NCBI RefSeq assembly: GCF_014863605.1
Contig: NZ_CP062252.1
Span: 4,969,001 to 5,033,000, forward strand
DNA length: 64,000 nt
Direction: 5' to 3'
Source of the DNA: Pseudomonas allokribbensis
Lineage (GTDB): Bacteria > Pseudomonadota > Gammaproteobacteria > Pseudomonadales > Pseudomonadaceae
Shown here: one piece after another, positions 59,053 through 64,000 of the stretch
Position numbering within the stretch: the stretch's first letter is position 1
How the letters are laid out: each line of letters opens with the position of its first letter
Position numbers and translations under genes: made by a program
Notes under the pieces: model-generated
The model's input: only the letters and a program-made list of their open reading frames with translations
What the model was told of the DNA's origin: nothing
Databases searched by the model: none

Positions 59053-59369
59053 TCGCCGAAACGCCAGAAGCGCCGTACTACGCGGTGATCTTCACCTCGA
59101 CCCGTACCGAAGGTGATCAGGGATATGCCGAAGCTGCCGAGCGCATGTTTGAACTGGCGCGCGAGCAACCGGGATTTCTCGGCGTGGAGTCGGCCCGAGG
59201 GGCGGATGGGCTCGGGATCACGACATCCTATTGGAACAGTGAAGCAGCGATTCTGGCGTGGAAACACCATCCCGAGCACCAGGCGATTCGCGAGCGCGGA
59301 CGTTCGACCTGGTACTCGGCATGTCATACGCGGGTGTGCAAAGTGGAGCGCGATTATCGATTCGGATAG
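59049..59369 (+). CDS. Antibiotic-biosynthesis-monooxygenase-fold protein
   Basis: 106 residues of the ABM/dimeric alpha-beta barrel type: YYAVIFTSTR, the AERMFELAREQPGFLGVESAR helix-strand unit in family form, then SYWNSEAAILAWKHHPEHQ. Such proteins are usually cofactor-free oxygenases or heme-degradation relatives. Translationally coupled to the amidotransferase-like gene; substrate unknown. Confidence 0.85.
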   Translation: MIAETPEAPYYAVIFTSTRTEGDQGYAEAAERMFELAREQPGFLGVESARGADGLGITTSYWNSEAAILAWKHHPEHQAIRERGRSTWYSACHTRVCKVERDYRFG

Positions 59370-59696
59370 TCAGCCCTTCACCAGACTGCGCACCGCCACA
59401 ATCTCCGGCACTTCGCGCTTGCTCATGTAAACGCGCAACGGCTCGGTGATGTTGATCCGGTCATCGATGTGCTGATCGAGCAGCAACTGGATCAACTCGC
59501 GCTTGAGGGTCATGGTCTGTTCGGTGGCCGGTGCCCAGACGAATTCGCTGGCGGGAATGATGCCGTCATCGGCCACGTCCATGCCGAACGAGTCTTCGCT
59601 AAAACGCACGATGTATTGGCCAGTCTTGCGATTGAGGCCGACAAAACCCTTGAGGTCGTCGGCCGCCTGGCAGATGAGTTGGGATGTGATGCGCAT
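59370..59696 (-). CDS. DUF2025-family protein
   Basis: 108 residues beginning MRITSQLICQAADDLKGFVG, the usual start of this small Pseudomonas family; the upstream 52 codons of open frame are rejected. The product is soluble and acidic. Function unknown. Its stop abuts that of the convergent monooxygenase-fold gene. Confidence 0.85.
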   Translation of the reverse strand: MRITSQLICQAADDLKGFVGLNRKTGQYIVRFSEDSFGMDVADDGIIPASEFVWAPATEQTMTLKRELIQLLLDQHIDDRINITEPLRVYMSKREVPEIVAVRSLVKG

Positions 59697-59911
59697 GGTA
59701 AACCTCACAAGAGTGATCGAAGGTTTACACGCAGGGCATTGAGGCACACCCTCTGCCGGGGTGGTTGCCGAGGCCAAGCGTACTGCAAACAAACGCACAA
59801 AAGTGCGGAAATTTTCGCTTTCAGTACGTTTATGTCGGTCTTGCGATAGCACGTTTTCGTTTGAGTTGCTAAAAGGGACATCTTCGAAAATACCTGCGAA
59901 AGGACCTCGAC

Positions 59912-61039
59912 ATGCCCGCCACGTTTACCAAAAGCGCTCTGCTGCTGAGCCTGATACTCGGCCTCGGTCAGGCCCATGCTGCCAGCCAGCCAAACCCGGT
60001 TGCGCTCGCTGCCTCCGAGGGCATTCCGCACCCGGCGGTGATCGCCCACCGTGGCGCCTCCTTCGATGCACCGGAATCCACCGCAGCCTCCTACAAACTG
60101 GCCCGTGACCTCGGTGCCGATTACCTGGAAATGGACCTGCAGCGCAGCAAGGACGGCGTGCTGTTCGCCCTGCACGACAACAACCTGCAACGCACCACCG
60201 ACGTCGCCAGCAAGTTCCCGGACCGCAAGGACAGCCCGGCCAACGCCTTCACCATGGCCGAACTGAAAACCCTGGATGCTGGCAGCTGGTACAACAAGGC
60301 CTACCCGGATCGCGCGCGTCCGTCCTACGCCGGCCTGAAGATTCTGACCCTGGACGAAATCATCGACATCGCCCAGGCCAACCCGCAGCACAAGCCGGGC
60401 CTGTACATCGAGACCAAGGAGCCGCAACTGTTCCCCGGCATCGAGCACGACCTGAAGGAAAAACTCCAGGCTCGCGGCCTGCTGATCCCGGCCGGCGCCA
60501 AGCAGCCAAAAGACGCCACCAGCGTCGGCGCGGGCAACGGTAAAGTGATCCTGCAAACCTTCGAGAAGAACAGCCTCGAACTGCTGCAAAAGGAAATGCC
60601 GCAGGTGCCGAAGATTCTGTTGCTGTGGGTTGGCGAAGGCAGCATCGAGCCGAAATCCAAAGTGACCTTTGCCGACTCCGGCGAGAAGGACAAGAACACG
60701 TTCTACGGCAAACAAGAGCCGAAATCCGAAGCTGAATTCAAGCAATGGGTCGACTACGCCAAGGCTCAGGGCGCCATCGGCACCGGTCCTTCGGCCAAGC
60801 TGACCCACGGTGGCGATCAGAGCTATTCGGACCTCGTGCAGCCATGGATGAACAAGTACACCCATGACAAAGGAATGCTGGTGCACGTCTACACCGTCGA
60901 TGAGCCGGTGGACTACGAGAAAGTCATGGCTGCCGGCGTCGACGGCATCTTCACCAACCGTGCCAGCGAACTGCTGAAGTTCTACAAACGCCCGGCCGCC
61001 GCCAGTGTGGATCAGGTGTTGAAGAACAACGGTTTCTGA
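59912..61039 (+). CDS. glpQ: Periplasmic glycerophosphodiester phosphodiesterase
   Basis: 375 residues. Signal peptide (1-23, GQAHA-AS), then the GDPD barrel: IAHRGASFDAPESTAAS supplies His-Arg and Glu, LEMDLQRSKDGVLFALHDN gives the metal Glu/Asp and the catalytic His, and YIETKEP another ligand. It hydrolyses glycerophosphodiesters to glycerol 3-phosphate and an alcohol for phosphorus and carbon supply. Its stop overlaps the start of an AraC regulator gene (TGATG). Confidence 0.95.
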   Translation: MPATFTKSALLLSLILGLGQAHAASQPNPVALAASEGIPHPAVIAHRGASFDAPESTAASYKLARDLGADYLEMDLQRSKDGVLFALHDNNLQRTTDVASKFPDRKDSPANAFTMAELKTLDAGSWYNKAYPDRARPSYAGLKILTLDEIIDIAQANPQHKPGLYIETKEPQLFPGIEHDLKEKLQARGLLIPAGAKQPKDATSVGAGNGKVILQTFEKNSLELLQKEMPQVPKILLLWVGEGSIEPKSKVTFADSGEKDKNTFYGKQEPKSEAEFKQWVDYAKAQGAIGTGPSAKLTHGGDQSYSDLVQPWMNKYTHDKGMLVHVYTVDEPVDYEKVMAAGVDGIFTNRASELLKFYKRPAAASVDQVLKNNGF

Positions 61040-61722
61040 TGCAACCGGACACCCCGTGGACAGGCCGCCTCTGGCTGGGGCACGACTATGGCCTGATCCA
61101 CGGGATGTCGGGGCGCACTGCGCCCCACTCCCACTACGCTCACCAACTGATTCTTGCGCCTGACCGGCCGTTGACTGTTCTGGTCGAGGGTACACCCGTC
61201 ACCACTTCCCGCCTGCTGATTACGTCCCAGACTCGTCATGCGATTGTCGAGGCGCCGGACCCTGTGTTCACCGTGTACGCCGAACCGCTGCGATTTGAGG
61301 CTCAGGCGTTGCGCGATCTGCTGTTCGACAATGAGTTGTCGCTGACGGCACTGAATCACGCCATTGGCCAATGCCCCCGCCGCGAGCTGAGCGATCCGCG
61401 AATCGAACGCGCCCTCGCCACTGTCGATGCCTCGCTGTCGAGTAAAGTTGCCGCCAGTGCCGTGGCCGATTCCGCCCACGTGTCCATGAGCCAGTTGCAA
61501 CGGTTGTTCGTCAGCCAGGTCGGCCTGCCCGTGCGGCGACTGGTGTTGTGGCGCCGGTTGCGACTGGCGATGGCTTTAATAATCGCCGGCAGCCCGGTAA
61601 CCGACGCCGCCCACGACGCCGGGTTTGCCGATTCCGCGCACTTTTCCCGCAGCCTGAAAAAACTCTTCGGCGTCACCGCCCGCCAAGCGTTGCAACACAT
61701 CGAATTGCGTCTGCTGGACTGA
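61039..61722 (+). CDS. AraC-family transcriptional regulator (short)
   Basis: 227 residues. A small N-terminal cupin-like part with HSHYAHQLILAPD is followed by an HTH at the C-terminus: AVADSAHVSMSQLQRLFVSQVG and DAAHDAGFADSAHFSRSLKKLFG. Overlaps glpQ by one base and should be cotranscribed with it, so it may control glpQ or a related target. Confidence 0.88.
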   Translation: MQPDTPWTGRLWLGHDYGLIHGMSGRTAPHSHYAHQLILAPDRPLTVLVEGTPVTTSRLLITSQTRHAIVEAPDPVFTVYAEPLRFEAQALRDLLFDNELSLTALNHAIGQCPRRELSDPRIERALATVDASLSSKVAASAVADSAHVSMSQLQRLFVSQVGLPVRRLVLWRRLRLAMALIIAGSPVTDAAHDAGFADSAHFSRSLKKLFGVTARQALQHIELRLLD

Positions 61723-61723
61723 C

Positions 61724-62602
61724 TCAACGTCGCAGGCCGTCCGGCACTTTCGGTTCCTTGCCCAGCGTTGCCGGTTCGAACGGATCGAGCAACTGCGCCA
61801 CATAGTCCCGTGGAAAGTCCGGACGACTGCCAATGCCCAGATCGCCCGCGCCGATCCGGTAATTCTCCGTGTAAAAACCGGTGCCCAGCAGCCAGTCCCA
61901 GAGGGTAAAGAACAGCCCGAAATTGACGTCACCGGCGCGCCCGTACTTCATGTGATGAAAACGGTGCAGCGGCGCCCAGGCGAAGATCCAGCGCATCGGG
62001 CCAACGCGCATGTCGAGGTTCGAATGCTGCAGCAACAGCTGGATCGCAATGGCGAATGCCAACAACACCGCGACCTCGGACGGAATGCCCAGCACCAGCA
62101 ACGGCAGCAGCCCCGCCGTCGCCTCCAGCAATTGATGCAGCGGATGCTTCATCAAACCGTTGAACCCGTAGAGCCGTTCGACGCTGTGATGAATCGCGTG
62201 CAGCCGCCACATCCACGGCACGCGATGGCTGGCGTAGTGCATCAGGCTCACGCCCGCATCGGCAATGAAAATCGCCAGGCCGACTTGTAGCCACAGTGGC
62301 CAGCTCGACGGCCAAGCACCGTCAATCGCAATCAGCGTCACCAGCCCCGGCAATGCCAGCAGGCCGAGGGCGTTCAACGCTTCGTTGATCAACGCGTGGA
62401 GCATGTCGCGACGGCGATCGCCGGTCGGGCGGTTCCAGTTCATTTCATAAGGCAGCAGCCATTCGGCCGCGAACGACACCGCCAACGCCACAGCAAACAA
62501 CGGCAACAACCACAGTAGCGAATGCCCCGCCAACCCAATCCCGCCGCCGATGAATCCAAGCCAGAACAACGGCGCATACAACCACGAAAAGATGCGTTTC
62601 AT
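61724..62602 (-). CDS. Sterol desaturase/fatty acid hydroxylase-family membrane protein
   Basis: 292 residues. Several membrane helices and the di-iron histidine boxes: HYASHRVPWMWRLHAIHHS and, later, HRFHHMKYG. Members hydroxylate or desaturate membrane lipids such as fatty acids or carotenoids. Start 62602 (MKRIFSWL) has GGAGG nearby. Convergent with the AraC gene, one base apart. Confidence 0.9.
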   Translation of the reverse strand: MKRIFSWLYAPLFWLGFIGGGIGLAGHSLLWLLPLFAVALAVSFAAEWLLPYEMNWNRPTGDRRRDMLHALINEALNALGLLALPGLVTLIAIDGAWPSSWPLWLQVGLAIFIADAGVSLMHYASHRVPWMWRLHAIHHSVERLYGFNGLMKHPLHQLLEATAGLLPLLVLGIPSEVAVLLAFAIAIQLLLQHSNLDMRVGPMRWIFAWAPLHRFHHMKYGRAGDVNFGLFFTLWDWLLGTGFYTENYRIGAGDLGIGSRPDFPRDYVAQLLDPFEPATLGKEPKVPDGLRR

Positions 62603-62755
62603 GTCCACCTCCATTAATCGAAGGCTGAGCATGAAAGTTGCCCGCGAACGGCGATTGAACAAACGACGCAAACACCCACGGCGTTTTTTAAGGGTGAATT
62701 AAGTTGCGGTGGCTAACCTGAACTCACTTGAACGAATCACCTAAAGGAATAACCG

Positions 62756-63061
62756 ATGAAAACCCTGACTGCCCTGTTTACCGCTGCCGCCCTGACCCTC
62801 ACCGCTGGCTTGGCCCAGGCTGACGTTCGCGTCGATCAGATCCCTGAGCTGGTCAAGTCCGGCAAGATCAAGCCGCTGGAAGAGCTGAACAAGATTGCCC
62901 TGGCCCTGCACCCGGGCGCGACCATCGTCGACACCGACCTGGACAACCATTTCAACGGCTATGAGTACGAAGTCGAGCTGCGTACTGCCGATGGCAAAGA
63001 ATGGGACGTGGATCTGGATGCGGCAACCGGCAAGGTCCTGAGCAACAAGCAAGATCACTGA
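62756..63061 (+). CDS. Secreted PepSY-domain protein
   Basis: 101 residues: signal peptide (1-22, GLAQA-DV) and one PepSY domain with YEYEVELRTADGKEWDVDLDA and the closing ATGKVLS. PepSY proteins inhibit proteases or sense envelope signals; many sit beside two-component systems, but none is adjacent here. Confidence 0.88.
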   Translation: MKTLTALFTAAALTLTAGLAQADVRVDQIPELVKSGKIKPLEELNKIALALHPGATIVDTDLDNHFNGYEYEVELRTADGKEWDVDLDAATGKVLSNKQDH

Positions 63062-63076
63062 TTGCACCGCAAGACA

Positions 63077-63110
63077 AAGCCGCACGATTTTCGGATCGTG
63101 CGGCTTTTTT
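63077..63110 (+). terminator. Rho-independent terminator of the PepSY gene
   Basis: AAGCCGCACGAT/ATCGTGCGGCTT stem with loop TTTCGG and T run, just after the PepSY stop codon. Confidence 0.93.
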
Positions 63111-63121
63111 GTGTCCGAAAG

Positions 63122-63565
63122 TTATGCCGAGGTACTGACCAGCGAACCCGACGTACTCGAATCAGATTGCTGCAACGCCGCCAACAAAGCCGCCGTCGCC
63201 GTCTGCAACGAAGCCGAAGTCGTCGCGATCTGCGATTGCGCAGCCGCAACATCCGCCGCTTTAGCGTCCTGACTTTCCTGCTTGGCCTGGGCCGCTTGCA
63301 GCGCCTGTTGCTGTTCCTGCAATTGCTTTTGCAGCTCGGCAATCTGCTTACGCAGTTCTTTCACCGTATCCGATTCATCGCTGCTGGAGCTGCTGTCCCC
63401 CGATGGTGCGGCACCGCCGCCCGCCGCCACTTTGCTGGTGTCGGCCTTCACACCGGTACTGGCCGCTGCTGTGGTCGAGGTGTCGTCGCCCGTGTCGGCA
63501 ATCGAGGTTTTGCTGGTGGGTGTGGTGACGGTTTGATTGATCGAAACAGACGTGATGCTGACCAT
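63122..63565 (-). CDS. FlxA-like family protein
   Basis: 147 residues. Ser/Thr/Asp-rich N-terminus, then a coiled coil (about 70-100, KELRKQIAELQKQLQEQQQ), then an Ala/Gln/Ser-rich helical end, as in FlxA-like proteins. Start 63565 (MVSITSVS) is preferred to the much longer open frame. Role unknown; FlxA is linked to flagellar gene sets in enterobacteria. Confidence 0.78.
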   Translation of the reverse strand: MVSITSVSINQTVTTPTSKTSIADTGDDTSTTAAASTGVKADTSKVAAGGGAAPSGDSSSSSDESDTVKELRKQIAELQKQLQEQQQALQAAQAKQESQDAKAADVAAAQSQIATTSASLQTATAALLAALQQSDSSTSGSLVSTSA

Positions 63566-63677
63566 GGGAATTCTCCAATGACGGTTATGGATAACCGGCC
63601 ATCGGCGGCGGCCTGCACGAATTGAGATCGACTGTGTACCGACTCGGTAACCGGGCCGGTACACAGTCACTGGCGGG

Positions 63678-64000
63678 TCAGACGCTCAGGCGAGCGGTGA
63701 CGTCGTTCAGTTGGCCGGACAGGCCGTGCAGGTTCTGGCTGGCACTTTCGGTGCGCTGCACGTTGTCGAGGTTGGTGCTGGCAATCGACGTGATCTCGGT
63801 CAGGTTGCGCGAGATGTCTTCGGCCACCGACGTTTGCTCTTCGGCCGCCGTGGCGATCTGGCGGTTCATGTCGCGAATCGCTTCCACCGCATGGGTGATG
63901 CGCTCGAGCATGGCGCCGGCCTGGGTCACTTGCTCGACGCTTTCATCGCTGCGGGTCTGGCCGCTGTCGATGGCGTGGGCTGCATCCACCGCGCCGGTCT
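63678..64000 (-). CDS. Methyl-accepting chemotaxis protein, C-terminal end (partial)
   Basis: The last 107 residues of an MCP enter from the right edge: the descending methylation helix with MNRQIATAAEEQTSVAEDISRN (typical of MCP C-terminal coils) and a C-terminus ending in TARLSV. There is no visible CheR-binding pentapeptide. Sensor and membrane regions are beyond the window. Confidence 0.88.
   Translation of the reverse strand, partial: TGAVDAAHAIDSGQTRSDESVEQVTQAGAMLERITHAVEAIRDMNRQIATAAEEQTSVAEDISRNLTEITSIASTNLDNVQRTESASQNLHGLSGQLNDVTARLSV

Overview
The window is a fluorescent-group Pseudomonas chromosome segment. The evidence is GC-rich coding sequence, amrZ and rsmA/csrA, a complete aru/ast arginine succinyltransferase operon followed by LRR-toxin, aot and argR genes, acsA next to aot, and an FMN riboswitch ahead of a type II lumazine synthase. 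Gene order around csrA, lysC, alaS, aru, aot and acsA follows the familiar Pseudomonas layout.

Region 1 (1-5.7 kb) is the end of a prophage or prophage remnant abutting tRNA-Arg(CCT). It has three or four late phage genes on the plus strand, ending in a lambda gpI-like tail assembly gene. An AT-richer minus-strand pair follows: an ABC-type ATPase and a DUF4435/Toprim protein, read here as a PARIS (AriA-AriB) anti-phage system. A small serine recombinase and an unknown gene come before the tRNA.

Region 2 (5.8-17.4 kb) is core genome: phnN, amrZ, mgtE, three tandemly repeated tRNA-Arg(ACG) genes, tRNA-Ser(GCT), csrA, lysC, alaS, threonine aldolase, then the FMN riboswitch and ribH.

Region 3 (17.4-40.9 kb) is arginine physiology: aruCFGDB-(His-rich small gene)-aruE and aotJQMOP-argR, all on the minus strand, with candidate ArgR operators ahead of aruC and aotJ. 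Between the two clusters sits a 2,568-residue plus-strand toxin-like protein with an N-terminal dermonecrotic-toxin-like region and five roughly 300-residue leucine-rich modules, but no recognisable C-terminal NEL ubiquitin-ligase domain. acsA closes the region.

Region 4 (41-50.5 kb) holds a DUF2790 gene, nrdB (with a good NrdR box but no nrdA beside it), a McrA-like modification-dependent HNH nuclease divergent from a zinc-ribbon protein of unknown function, two tandem DUF3298-like secreted proteins, a TSUP transporter and two regulators.

Region 5 (50.5-64 kb) is accessory and signalling genes: a frameshifted secreted amidase, an MBL hydrolase divergent from a TetR regulator, a MASE2-GGDEF diguanylate cyclase followed by a PAS-PAS-MCP (BdlA-like) protein, DUF1003, LysR, a CTP-synthase-like amidotransferase with a monooxygenase-fold partner, DUF2025, glpQ with an AraC regulator, a sterol-desaturase-like protein, a PepSY protein, a FlxA-like protein and the 3' end of a chemoreceptor gene cut by the window edge. 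All functions are read from sequence and remembered family knowledge; no database search was run.
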